Origin: a virus
DNA length: 64,000 nt
Virus record (IMG/VR): IMGVR_UViG_3300028364_000014
Span: 124,001 to 188,000 of that record
Strand: one strand, 5' to 3'
Part shown: positions 23,237 through 30,232 of the stretch, one piece after another
Position numbering within the stretch: the stretch's first letter is position 1
How the letters are laid out: the number at the start of each line of letters is the position of its first letter
Program-made: the position numbers and the translations under genes
The notes under the pieces: generated by a model
Database searches by the model: none
What the model saw: the letters and a program-made list of their open reading frames with translations, nothing else
Told to the model about the DNA's origin: nothing

Positions 23237-23587
23237 ATGAATAAAATAAAAATATGCGATAAAAAAGGATGTAACAACATCACAAGAACGCCTGATGTAA
23301 AATATCGTAGCATAGTTTGTGCTGCCACCGACTATGATTTTTTAATCAATGATAAAAAAAAACAAAATAAAATACCTTTTATTTCCGTAGGTAATAATGA
23401 ACTTAAAGATAATAAAAAATTAAAAAAAGGTAATTTAATAGATTGTCCTCACTGTCTGAAGAAACATAAAGTAGAACTAGGAAAAACATCTGATGGTGTA
23501 GAAACTGATTCCTTAATGTTCTATAAGTGCGGAAAAAATTTATATCTTTGTGGAGTAGACGGGGTGTCTCTAAGTGCATCCAGCTGA
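23237..23587 (+). CDS. Cys-rich protein, 116 residues
   Basis: CDKKGCNN at the N-terminus, CPHCLKKHKVE in the middle and CGKNLYLCG near the end form several Cys pairs consistent with two small zinc sites. SD AAGGAAATATTAA. No family assigned. Confidence 0.55.
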   Translation: MNKIKICDKKGCNNITRTPDVKYRSIVCAATDYDFLINDKKKQNKIPFISVGNNELKDNKKLKKGNLIDCPHCLKKHKVELGKTSDGVETDSLMFYKCGKNLYLCGVDGVSLSASS

Positions 23588-23765
23588 AACATTAATTCAT
23601 TGGAGTTGCAGTGATAAAGAACATAAGCAATTATTAAAAGAATACAAACAATTTTACGATGTTATTGTAAATAATGGATTTAAAAAAGAATTAGATGTAT
23701 TAATAAGTGCTTCTTACCGTGTAGGCAGTATGGATGAGTGGGATGCTAATGAGGAAATAATATGA
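23574..23765 (+). CDS. Uncharacterised protein, 63 residues, GTG start
   Basis: GTG start inside the last codons of the previous gene; stop overlaps the next ATG (ATGA). Helical (HKQLLKEYKQFYDVIVNNGFK). A coupled chain of small genes. Unknown. Confidence 0.45.
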   Translation: MHPAETLIHWSCSDKEHKQLLKEYKQFYDVIVNNGFKKELDVLISASYRVGSMDEWDANEEII

Positions 23766-23905
23766 ATTTATATGAAATTTTAAATACGCTTCATAAAGTT
23801 GAAGACCAGGGACCTGCCTCTTTAGATAAAAAAGAAAAGGATCAGTTAATATACAATATGACTGAATTCATTAAAGCAATAGTTAAAGAGGACTATAATG
23901 ACTGA
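23762..23905 (+). CDS. Small acidic protein, 47 residues
   Basis: ATG overlaps the previous stop, and the 3' end overlaps the start of the metallophosphoesterase gene. Product MNLYEILNTLHKVEDQGPAS... is an acidic helical peptide. Confidence 0.5.
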   Translation: MNLYEILNTLHKVEDQGPASLDKKEKDQLIYNMTEFIKAIVKEDYND

Positions 23906-24455
23906 TTTTTTTACGTCCGATTGGCATATGTTTCATTATAATATTATTAAATATGCCAATAGACCATTTAAAGATGAAAATACAATGAAAAATGAAATCA
24001 TTAAGAGACATAATGAAGTAGTAAGACCAGAAGACACTACATATGTTCTTGGTGATGTAGCAATGATTGGTAGACACGGACTGAGTAAATTAGAACCTAT
24101 ACTTAAAAAAATGAATGGTACTTTTCATCTTATTCTTGGTAATCACGATGAGGGTAAGCCATTTACTTATGAAAGGATGGGGTTTACTACAGTACATACA
24201 GCACTTCAATATGATACTAATACAATCCTAAGACATGACCCAGCGTCTGCTATTATTATGCCTGATAAGTTGTGGCTTGTAGGGCATGTGCATAATCTAT
24301 TTAAAATTTCTCTTAAACATACTATATGCTATAACGTAGGGGTCGATGTTAATAATTTCTATCCTGTAACTCTTGCACATATACATAAAGAAATTATTGA
24401 AGCTAAAAAAGATAGGGAATTATTTAATCGATTTAGAGAAAAAGGAGGCAGTTAA
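23898..24455 (+). CDS. Calcineurin-like metallophosphoesterase
   Basis: 185 residues. Motifs: TSDWHMFHYN (D-x-H), VLGDVAM (G-D-x), ILGNHDEG (G-N-H-D/E) and VGHVH near the C-terminus; together they form the di-metal site of phosphoesterases. Its length fits the compact phage-borne type. SD AGAGGAC. The substrate (nucleotide, cyclic nucleotide or RNA end) is unknown. Confidence 0.88.
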   Translation: MTDFFTSDWHMFHYNIIKYANRPFKDENTMKNEIIKRHNEVVRPEDTTYVLGDVAMIGRHGLSKLEPILKKMNGTFHLILGNHDEGKPFTYERMGFTTVHTALQYDTNTILRHDPASAIIMPDKLWLVGHVHNLFKISLKHTICYNVGVDVNNFYPVTLAHIHKEIIEAKKDRELFNRFREKGGS

Positions 24456-24456
24456 C

Positions 24457-24702
24457 ATTAAAACAAAATACTACGGTGATACCCCACTAGTATCAGCTGA
24501 ACTACCAAAAAATAACACCACTGAAGCTGAAGTAGAATCAGGGCTTAATATCTGTTTATACAAGCTAAAAGAAAGTAAACTACCCTACAATAAAAAATTA
24601 TTTGGTAATGTTACAGTTAATGATCTAAGAAAAGTATTAAAGACCAGTGTTGACGCAATTAGTTTTACAAAAAGTGAACTAGGTGAAGCTTGGTTTAAAT
24701 AA
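24457..24702 (+). CDS. Uncharacterised protein, 81 residues, probable ATT start
   Basis: A perfect AAAGGAGG lies 8 nt before an ATT codon that opens the frame one base after the previous stop; the nearest in-frame ATG is far inside the upstream gene. The coding frame begins I/M-KTKYYGDTPLVSAELP. ATT initiation is rare but known. Product is alpha/beta, unknown family. Confidence 0.5.
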   Translation: MKTKYYGDTPLVSAELPKNNTTEAEVESGLNICLYKLKESKLPYNKKLFGNVTVNDLRKVLKTSVDAISFTKSELGEAWFK

Positions 24703-24741
24703 TTATTCATAAAACAAGAAAATTATGAGGAGAGTAACTTT

Positions 24742-24855
24742 ATGTCAAATAAAGATAGATTAGGTAAATTAACGATATGTAGGAGTTGTGGGTGGTTTGG
24801 TTATAAAATAGAATTTGAAAACAATATATGTCCAAACTGTTTTAAATACATTTGA
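24742..24855 (+). CDS. Mini zinc-ribbon protein, 37 residues
   Basis: SD GAGGAGAG. Sequence has CRSCGWFG and CPNCFKYI, the two halves of a rubredoxin-like zinc knuckle. Too short for other domains. Confidence 0.6.
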   Translation: MSNKDRLGKLTICRSCGWFGYKIEFENNICPNCFKYI

Positions 24856-24856
24856 A

Positions 24857-25090
24857 ATGTTAAAAAAATTTACTAGTTGGGTATTTGATAGTGACGGTAG
24901 AAGAAAACGTAAGAGAGAGTATAAGTCTTATGACTTAGGGTTTGGTTGGGCAATGGCTGAACATTTAATTCACAAAAAATCTATTATGGAACTTCAAAGT
25001 TACATTGTAGAGCACACTGATAGCTCATTTGATTGGGGAGCACAAGACGCTATAGAACTTATTATTGAATCAGGACTAGAATTAGAATAA
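24857..25090 (+). CDS. Uncharacterised protein, 77 residues
   Basis: The ATG at 24857 follows the previous stop by one base (TGAAATG). A basic patch (GRRKRKREYKSY) precedes a helical acidic C-terminus. A longer reading back to 24815 overlaps the zinc-ribbon gene and is rejected. Confidence 0.5.
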   Translation: MLKKFTSWVFDSDGRRKRKREYKSYDLGFGWAMAEHLIHKKSIMELQSYIVEHTDSSFDWGAQDAIELIIESGLELE

Positions 25091-25095
25091 ATTAT

Positions 25096-25264
25096 AAAAG
25101 TGGGAAGCTGATTGCTTGGCGCAGCCCTGAAAATCGCACTATAAATATAATTCTAAATGCGTCATAGCCTTATGAATATAAAATATCTTATATTTATAAG
25201 GCATAAGCTAATGAACGTGTACTAATTAATTTTATAAATTATAATATAGACACTTTCACAAATA
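25096..25264 (+). ncRNA. Structured RNA, possible shorter member C
   Basis: Ends pair (AAAGTG with CACTTT). Directly after the 5' strand comes GGGAAGCTGATTGCTTGGCG-CAGCC, similar to the GGAAG...GGCAGCC opening of members A and B. Internally a strong hairpin is formed around GCCTTATGAATATAA/TTATATTTATAAGGC. It lacks the 3' block of A and B, so membership is tentative. Confidence 0.4.
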
Positions 25265-25285
25265 CTAATAATATTGGGAGAATTA

Positions 25286-25603
25286 ATGCAAAGAAAAGTT
25301 TGGACATTGGATAAAAGAATAGCGTTATTTAAATTTCTTAAAGATCGATTTGGACCACTTAGTGCTTGGCCTGGATCGTCTCCAGTAGAAGGGGCAACTA
25401 ATTTACTAAATTTTTGTAATCATTTTGCTGGATTAGTAAAAGCAAAATCTGGAAGAGCGGTACTTAATCAAGTTAGGTGGGCGGTTACAAGTCAACCATC
25501 CGTTAAAAATATTTCTACATTTTTTGAATGTAAAGCTGCAGCGTTGGATGCGGGATTTATTACTAGCAAAGAAATGCCTACTAAAGTTGAATGTAAGTAT
25601 TAA
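25286..25603 (+). CDS. Uncharacterised protein, 105 residues
   Basis: ATG at 25286 with SD GGGAG 5 nt away; the upstream TTG at 25274 overlaps the SD and is rejected. Basic helical protein (LVKAKSGRAVLNQVRWAVTS). No family. Confidence 0.5.
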   Translation: MQRKVWTLDKRIALFKFLKDRFGPLSAWPGSSPVEGATNLLNFCNHFAGLVKAKSGRAVLNQVRWAVTSQPSVKNISTFFECKAAALDAGFITSKEMPTKVECKY

Positions 25604-25668
25604 TTAAAGATATTTAACTAACTCTTATATTATTAGGATGTTTTAAAATTAAAGGAGGTGATACCTAT

Positions 25669-25836
25669 ATGCCTGGAAAAGACGGAACTGGTCCTAACGG
25701 TAATGGACCAAAAAAAGTAAAGCAGGGTGTTCCTACACCAAAAAACAATAAGAATAAACGAGGGTCTAAAAATGATCCCGGAGCCGGAAGAGGTGGGGGA
25801 GGTGGCATCGGCGGTAGAGGTAGAGGAAATAGATAA
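25669..25836 (+). CDS. Gly-rich protein, DUF5320-like N-terminus
   Basis: 55 residues behind a perfect AAAGGAGGTGAT. The start MPGKDGTGPNGNGPKK resembles the DUF5320 opening (M-P-x-x-D-G-T-G-P-x-G-x-G-P). The tail is a Gly/Arg-rich run. Function unknown; the RGG-like tail could bind RNA. Confidence 0.55.
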   Translation: MPGKDGTGPNGNGPKKVKQGVPTPKNNKNKRGSKNDPGAGRGGGGGIGGRGRGNR

Positions 25837-25848
25837 AAAGGAGATCTT

Positions 25849-25890
25849 ATGCAAGTAAAGCATAAGAAATTTATAGAAGACACCCTTTAA
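25849..25890 (+). CDS. Possible leader peptide, 13 residues
   Basis: ATG with SD AAAGGAG. Ends in AGTTAC/GTAACT inverted repeat just before the SD of the gene at 25921. It could be a short leader or translational-coupling peptide. Weak. Confidence 0.25.
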   Translation: MQVKHKKFIEDTL

Positions 25891-25920
25891 GTTACTTAGT
25901 GTAACTAAAGGAGGTGTTTA

Positions 25921-26238
25921 ATGCAATACAAAGATATTTTTTATTTATACACTTATCATTTTACTAAGAATTGGAAAATAGTAACAACAATAAGATCCCA
26001 CCCATTTAGGTTTCGATTTGATCAAGTACCTCACACTGGTGGAAGAAAGCCGTGTATTTATGGTGGTGTTAGACACATGAAGACTACACAAGAACGTAAG
26101 TGGTCTTTAGCTCATGGTAAATACGTGAGAGGTAGAAGGAGTTTTCGTATACTTCCTAATAGTTGGGATGATTATTGGCATGCACGCCGTGAAAAAGGCT
26201 GGAAGCGATCAAAAAATAAGAAAAGACAGTGGCAGTAG
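25921..26238 (+). CDS. Uncharacterised basic protein, 105 residues
   Basis: SD AAAGGAGGTG. Extremely rich in Arg/Lys, Trp and Tyr (GWKRSKNKKRQWQ at the end, RGRRSFRILPNSWDDYW). Probably nucleic-acid binding by composition; no family recognised. Confidence 0.55.
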   Translation: MQYKDIFYLYTYHFTKNWKIVTTIRSHPFRFRFDQVPHTGGRKPCIYGGVRHMKTTQERKWSLAHGKYVRGRRSFRILPNSWDDYWHARREKGWKRSKNKKRQWQ

Positions 26239-26248
26239 TTTAGTTAAA

Positions 26249-26278
26249 AGTTCCTATATTCGTCGTGAATATAGGGAC
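26249..26278 (+). terminator. Strong hairpin after the 25921 gene, terminator-like
   Basis: GTTCCTATATTC-gtcgt-GAATATAGGGAC pairs almost completely. No strict T-run follows (ATAACAATTATATTTT), so it may be an RNA-stabilising hairpin rather than a terminator. Confidence 0.45.
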
Positions 26279-26308
26279 ATAACAATTATATTTTAGGGAG
26301 AATTAATA

Positions 26309-26590
26309 ATGTTTTTTAGAACTGAAAATGGTGAAGAAAAAAAAGTAATGTTTCGGCATAATCGCGAAGAACGTCCAGATAAGAATGGTATTTATAGAGG
26401 TCATCCAGTTAATACTGAGTGTAGTATTTTTGTTGATGATACAGTGGTAGGGCATGGCATTGCGATGTGCAACCCTGTGGACCATTTTGATAAACGAATT
26501 GGTAGAAAGAAGTCTTTTGAACGAGCACTAAGAAATGCTGATTTTAATGTTAAAGACAGAACTTTAGGTTGGGCAGAATTCTGGAAGTAA
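26309..26590 (+). CDS. Uncharacterised protein, 93 residues
   Basis: SD GGGAGAATTA. Mixed charge, with YRGHPVNTECSIFVDDTVVG and a basic helix (RIGRKKSFERALRNADFNVK). Unknown family. Confidence 0.5.
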   Translation: MFFRTENGEEKKVMFRHNREERPDKNGIYRGHPVNTECSIFVDDTVVGHGIAMCNPVDHFDKRIGRKKSFERALRNADFNVKDRTLGWAEFWK

Positions 26591-26613
26591 CGATATATAA
26601 AATAAAATAAAAT

Positions 26614-26702
26614 TGAGAGTTGCCCGAGTGGTTGAAGGGGTTCGCCTGCTAAGCGAATGAGGTTAGAAATAGTCTCCGAGGGTTCAAATCCCTCACTCTC
26701 AG
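26614..26702 (+). tRNA. tRNA-Ser (GCU)
   Basis: Acceptor TGAGAGT/ACTCTCA, anticodon arm TTCGC-CTGCTAA-GCGAA (GCT), long class-II variable arm and T-arm GAGGG-TTCAAAT-CCCTC, discriminator G. Canonical. Confidence 0.92.
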
Positions 26703-26716
26703 ACGGGAAAATTATT

Positions 26717-27115
26717 ATGCAATGGCTGTATAAGCTATACATTAAATTTATAAATTCAAGTACTTGGCATCATTTATATTATAAACACACTAAAGAATTT
26801 AAAAAAATGATTTCTAACGTAGAAAAAAATGCATTAGAATTTAGAAAAAAATGTGAGGAACTAGAAACTTATCCATGCCAATACTGCCTTGAATTAGGTA
26901 ATAAAGTATGTATTAAAACTTGTGACTTGATTGAGCATGATAATGAGGTATTAACAGCATTAATAAATAAAAATAAATGTTGTCCTGATTGTGGAAATAA
27001 GAACTCATTATGTAAAGGACCTGAAGCAGGAGCATCACAAAATATTTATTGTACCAACTGTAATCATTGGTTTAATTTCTGTCTTGGTACTTTTACGCAT
27101 AGAATTATTAAATAA
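26717..27115 (+). CDS. Zinc-ribbon-containing protein, 132 residues
   Basis: ATG at 26717 is preferred because longer readings overlap tRNA-Ser. CQYCLELGNKVC in the middle and CCPDCGNKNSLCKG plus CTNCNHWFNFC near the end are zinc-binding Cys pairs; the last part resembles a common phage zinc-ribbon (G-P-x-x-G-x-S-x-N-I-x-C-T-x-C). Helical N-terminal half. Confidence 0.6.
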   Translation: MQWLYKLYIKFINSSTWHHLYYKHTKEFKKMISNVEKNALEFRKKCEELETYPCQYCLELGNKVCIKTCDLIEHDNEVLTALINKNKCCPDCGNKNSLCKGPEAGASQNIYCTNCNHWFNFCLGTFTHRIIK

Positions 27116-27127
27116 GGAATTATATAT

Positions 27128-27865
27128 ATGGATACAACAGTTGATTTTACTTTTCCTGTAGTGCCTTTTTGCGAAGCACAATTAAAAGACATAAACCCTT
27201 CAGATATACTTATGAATAATATGTTTAGGGTTTGTAATGTCTATAAGGGTGGTGGAGGATATGATAAGTTTCCTGATATTGCTTTTAGACGTACTGGATG
27301 TATAACAGATAAACAATTTATAGTACAACTTAAAGGATGCCCACTTAAATGTTCTTACTGTTATGTTACTCCTGCCGGTATTAATGGGGAAGCTACATAT
27401 CATTCTTCTGACCTTTTAGTTTCTATATTTAAAACCTCTATGGAATTAAATAAAACTAAGGTATTTCACCTAATGGGCGGAGCTCCAGCAATATATATAG
27501 ATAAGTGGCACCACATCATATCAAAACTACCTAAAGGCGCTATATTTCATTCTGATATCATGCTAATTGAAAAAGCATACAATAAAGTAGACTTTAGTGC
27601 TTTAAATAAACCTAATTGTCTATACGCTGTATCAATAAAGGGAAATAATGCTGAAGAATTTTTTAAGAAAACCAGTACCGAATTAAATGAGAGTTTATTC
27701 TGGAAAAATTTTGATATTGTTGTAAATAGCGGTATAAGTTTTTATATTACATTTACTGATATTAATCCAACTGAAATATATCAAAAAATTGCCGATAGAT
27801 ACGGACTTGGTGTGTTGAAAGACTCATTTACTATTAAAAAAATAGAATATGAAGCTATAAAATAA
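27128..27865 (+). CDS. Radical SAM protein
   Basis: 245 residues. GCPLKCSYCYV (about residue 77) is the CxxxCxxC cluster motif for the 4Fe-4S/SAM site, followed by a GGAP motif (LMGGAPAIY) and beta strands of a partial TIM barrel. No auxiliary cluster or SPASM domain is seen. Fold is comparable to activase- or QueE-like minimal radical SAM enzymes, but no precise reaction can be assigned. SD AAGGAATTA. It may modify a nucleoside, peptide or the tRNAs nearby. Confidence 0.8.
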   Translation: MDTTVDFTFPVVPFCEAQLKDINPSDILMNNMFRVCNVYKGGGGYDKFPDIAFRRTGCITDKQFIVQLKGCPLKCSYCYVTPAGINGEATYHSSDLLVSIFKTSMELNKTKVFHLMGGAPAIYIDKWHHIISKLPKGAIFHSDIMLIEKAYNKVDFSALNKPNCLYAVSIKGNNAEEFFKKTSTELNESLFWKNFDIVVNSGISFYITFTDINPTEIYQKIADRYGLGVLKDSFTIKKIEYEAIK

Positions 27866-27878
27866 TAAAATTTATTGT

Positions 27879-27968
27879 GTTGGGAGTGGCGAAATTGGCT
27901 AGACGCGCTAGGTTGTGGTCCTAGTATCCGTAAAGGATGTGAGGGTTCGAATCCCTTCTCTCACCCCA
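27879..27968 (+). tRNA. Class-II tRNA with His anticodon (GUG), CCA encoded
   Basis: Body is Leu-like: GTGGCGAAATTGGCTAGACGC D-arm region and a class-II variable arm (TATCC...GGAT). The anticodon arm CTAGG-TTGTGGT-CCTAG reads GTG (His). The acceptor pairs imperfectly (extra T near the 5' end), with C73 opposite a G as in tRNA-His, followed by CCA. It looks like a Leu-type tRNA recruited to His or a chimeric tRNA. Confidence 0.7.
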
Positions 27969-28000
27969 AAAATAATAATAATTAAATAAGGATTTAATTT

Positions 28001-28111
28001 ATGAAAGTAATTAAAACTATATGGAAAAAACTAAGCAGTGTTCTGTGTAAAAATGAAATTAATACAGATATTTCTGAGTGTATTCCACGAACAACAATAG
28101 TAAGAAGATAG
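28001..28111 (+). CDS. Small basic protein, 36 residues
   Basis: SD AAGGATTTAATTT. Product MKVIKTIWKKLSSVLCKNEI... ; amphipathic basic N-terminus, unknown. Its stop codon lies at the 5' edge of RNA member B. Confidence 0.45.
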   Translation: MKVIKTIWKKLSSVLCKNEINTDISECIPRTTIVRR

Positions 28112-28421
28112 GGTATGTGGGAAGTGGGCTTAGAGGCAGCCAGCTTTTAAAGAGTGAGACAAATACGTATCGCGAATCGATGAACCTATAAGTTGCCATG
28201 AATACTTATAGCGGAGACTGAAACATGGCCAGAGTAAAGAATAGTAGCTACCTTCTTACGAGGTGATGCACGGTTGTGATTTATAAGCTATTATAAAATA
28301 TCATATACTGTAAGATGCAATCCTGCTCCTGATGATGCGAACGAAATAGATATGGCAAGTTGAAAGGAACCCCGTAAATGGTAAGACCTGACATCTCTTT
28401 GGCGTAGAAGCACACCACTAT
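28108..28421 (+). ncRNA. Long structured RNA, family member B, with 23S rRNA-like segments
   Basis: Ends pair (ATAG/CTAT and TGTG/CACA). The 5' block GGAAGTGGGCTTAGAGGCAG-CCA and the 3' block CTCTTTGGCGTAGAAGCAC are shared with member A; CTTCTTACG (about 28251) can pair with CGTAGAAG in the 3' block, while A uses CTGCTA/TAGCAG at the equivalent site. Two stretches resemble bacterial 23S rRNA from memory: the helix 43 region near 28128-28155, and GGCAAG..GAAAG..ACCCCGT near 28354-28375. No credible ORF. It lies just downstream of the tRNA-His. Confidence 0.6.
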
Positions 28422-28560
28422 TTATTAAATATTTATATAAACCTGTAGTTACGAAGGGTATTAGGGAACCTAAGAAATGCCTCACTTCATAAATTGGAGA
28501 TTAATGGCTGGTATAGATCTAATATATTATAGATATTTTTAACAGCAAAGGGCTTAAATA
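28422..28560 (+). other. Short intergenic stretch
   Basis: Contains CGAAGGGTATT...AATGCCTCACTT, which loosely recalls the three-helix motif (CGAA, a P2, CACTT) but has no paired P1 and no TTATC. Probably a decayed copy or chance. Confidence 0.25.
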
Positions 28561-29130
28561 ATGAATATAAATAAACTTTTGGCTTGGTTAGCGATAATTA
28601 TCCTAGGAATTTGTACTTACCTAGTTCCTGTATCAGCAAATCAAAATTGGCATTCAGAATATGTAATAAATCTTCAAGGCAATAAACCAGTTGTTATTAT
28701 TACTAATGGTAAAAATAAAATTGTGTATACACCAACTGAAGAACAAACATTTATGGTTGCTGTTACGAGAGCTATAAAACAGGGCGCTGATGCTTGTGAG
28801 TGTATGAAGATAGCCATAGATATGAATTATACCCCATATCTCGTTTTAAAGACCATATACTCAATCGGTAGCTACATAAAACTCGATCAGTTGTGCATGT
28901 GCGCCACCGAAACAGGGATAATGAAAGCTATTATTGTAAAAGCCGCTATTGATGCCACCTTACCGACAGGAGAACATAGATTTAGTAGGGATGAAATTAT
29001 TCAATCACAATGTTTAAAATTAGAAAAGGAAATTGATTATATATTTGTTGTACCAGCATTGCCCACTCTTCCACCCATAAAAATAGATATAGATAGCGAT
29101 AAATCCTTTGCTACAAAAACAACTTTTTAA
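28561..29130 (+). CDS. Exported protein of unknown function
   Basis: 189 residues. N-terminal signal peptide: short basic start, hydrophobic core LLAWLAIIILGICTYLVP, cleavage likely after VSA. The mature part has several Cys (ACEC, LCMC) and a helical body. Possible periplasmic protein. RNA motif copy 5 follows directly. Confidence 0.6.
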   Translation: MNINKLLAWLAIIILGICTYLVPVSANQNWHSEYVINLQGNKPVVIITNGKNKIVYTPTEEQTFMVAVTRAIKQGADACECMKIAIDMNYTPYLVLKTIYSIGSYIKLDQLCMCATETGIMKAIIVKAAIDATLPTGEHRFSRDEIIQSQCLKLEKEIDYIFVVPALPTLPPIKIDIDSDKSFATKTTF

Positions 29131-29143
29131 AGTATATAAAAAC

Positions 29144-29247
29144 GTAAGAACCGAAGCAAATAGTTCATCAAACTAAAAAGATAATGATGTAGTAAATCAT
29201 TACGTAACAAAAAACAACTTAAACTATTGGCACTCACTTGTTCTTAC
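29144..29247 (+). ncRNA. Three-helix RNA motif, copy 5
   Basis: Perfect 8-bp P1 (GTAAGAAC/GTTCTTAC), CGAAGCA, P2 (AATAGTT/AACTATT), TTCATC from the end of P2, an enlarged region with P3 (AATGAT/ATCATT) and GGCACTCACTT. It stands 45 nt before the hydrolase start, so it could act in the 5' UTR of that gene. Confidence 0.7.
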
Positions 29248-29292
29248 AAAAGTATTCTAAAAATTCTTAATGAATTAATACAGGAGCCTCGT

Positions 29293-30231
29293 ATGACAGT
29301 GCAAAAATTTAATAATAGTGAAGTGGTATTAAACACTGATGTGTATTCATTACATTTTTTTAATCATGGAGAAGGTACTCCCGTATTTATAATCCCACCA
29401 CACGCAGGAAGACATGGAAACATCGCTCAAAAAATGATTGATATGTGTGTTAATCAAGACAAAACTGTCTTTGCTTTTGAACTTAAATCAGCAACTCAGG
29501 CTACAAAAAATACATCAATAAGTAATCTCATTGAAGCACTGACTGAGTGTCAAAACTTTATAGGTAAAAAAGTAGATATAATTGGGCTATGCCAAGGTGG
29601 ATGGGTTTCTGCTATCTATACTGCTTTATATCAGGAGCGAATTGAAAGATTTGCAGCTTTTGCAACCCCAATTAATACTAAGACCGGAAAGAAAAATGCA
29701 ATAGAAGATTATGTATCAAGTAATTCTTTTATTATAGCGTATCATAAAAAAATTGTAGAAATGCACAACGGTATCCAGCCAGGATATATGCAATGGTTGG
29801 CTTTCTCAATGGTTAGACCTGAGTACGTTTATATGGAACGATGGATGCGTTTACAGCAACTAATGTTGTCTTGTGATTATAATGGGCTTAAAAAATGGAA
29901 GAAAAATAATGACTGGTATGATGAACCACAAGACTTAGCAGGGGTTTGGTTTCTACAAGCTTTTAAGAATTTATTTTATAATAATGATCTTTATGAAGGA
30001 AGATGGAAAGTATGTAATAAAATAGTAAATCTTAATAATATAACTTGTCCTTGTTTTTTATATGCAGGAGAAGATGATGATATTACTCACCCACAACAAA
30101 TGTTTGATATGAAAAATAAAATAGGGACAACAAATGTTAAATGTACTTGTTTTCCGGGAGCTGGACATACTAAAGTATTTGTAGGTGCCAGTGAGCTTAA
30201 ACAATTTAAGAAGGATTTCTTTGGTGAGTAA
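29293..30231 (+). CDS. PHB-depolymerase/PhaC-like alpha/beta hydrolase
   Basis: 312 residues from the ATG at 29293 (SD CAGGAG); a TTG at 29227 lies inside the RNA motif and is rejected. Nucleophile motif GLCQGGW (Cys in place of Ser), an Asp in AGEDDDITHPQQM and a His in GAGHTKVFVG complete a Cys-Asp-His triad. The Cys nucleophile, PINTKTG and GE-DDIT...Q...GH-x-x-F pattern match intracellular polyhydroxybutyrate depolymerase (PhaZ) and PHA synthase. It is shorter than both. The likely role is mobilising host storage polymer; not proven. Confidence 0.7.
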   Translation: MTVQKFNNSEVVLNTDVYSLHFFNHGEGTPVFIIPPHAGRHGNIAQKMIDMCVNQDKTVFAFELKSATQATKNTSISNLIEALTECQNFIGKKVDIIGLCQGGWVSAIYTALYQERIERFAAFATPINTKTGKKNAIEDYVSSNSFIIAYHKKIVEMHNGIQPGYMQWLAFSMVRPEYVYMERWMRLQQLMLSCDYNGLKKWKKNNDWYDEPQDLAGVWFLQAFKNLFYNNDLYEGRWKVCNKIVNLNNITCPCFLYAGEDDDITHPQQMFDMKNKIGTTNVKCTCFPGAGHTKVFVGASELKQFKKDFFGE

Positions 30232-30232
30232 T

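Noticed and set aside
26249-26278. Classical terminator
   Set aside because: The hairpin is strong but no clean T-run follows, so kept only as terminator-like.
28431-28500. Possible sixth open copy of the three-helix motif (CGAAG...TCACTT)
   Set aside because: No pairing P1 and no UUAUC block; not counted.
12699-29247. Three-helix motifs as rho-independent terminators or T-box leaders
   Set aside because: No T-run after P1' and no T-box (UGGN bulge) or specifier; single-stranded blocks are conserved instead.
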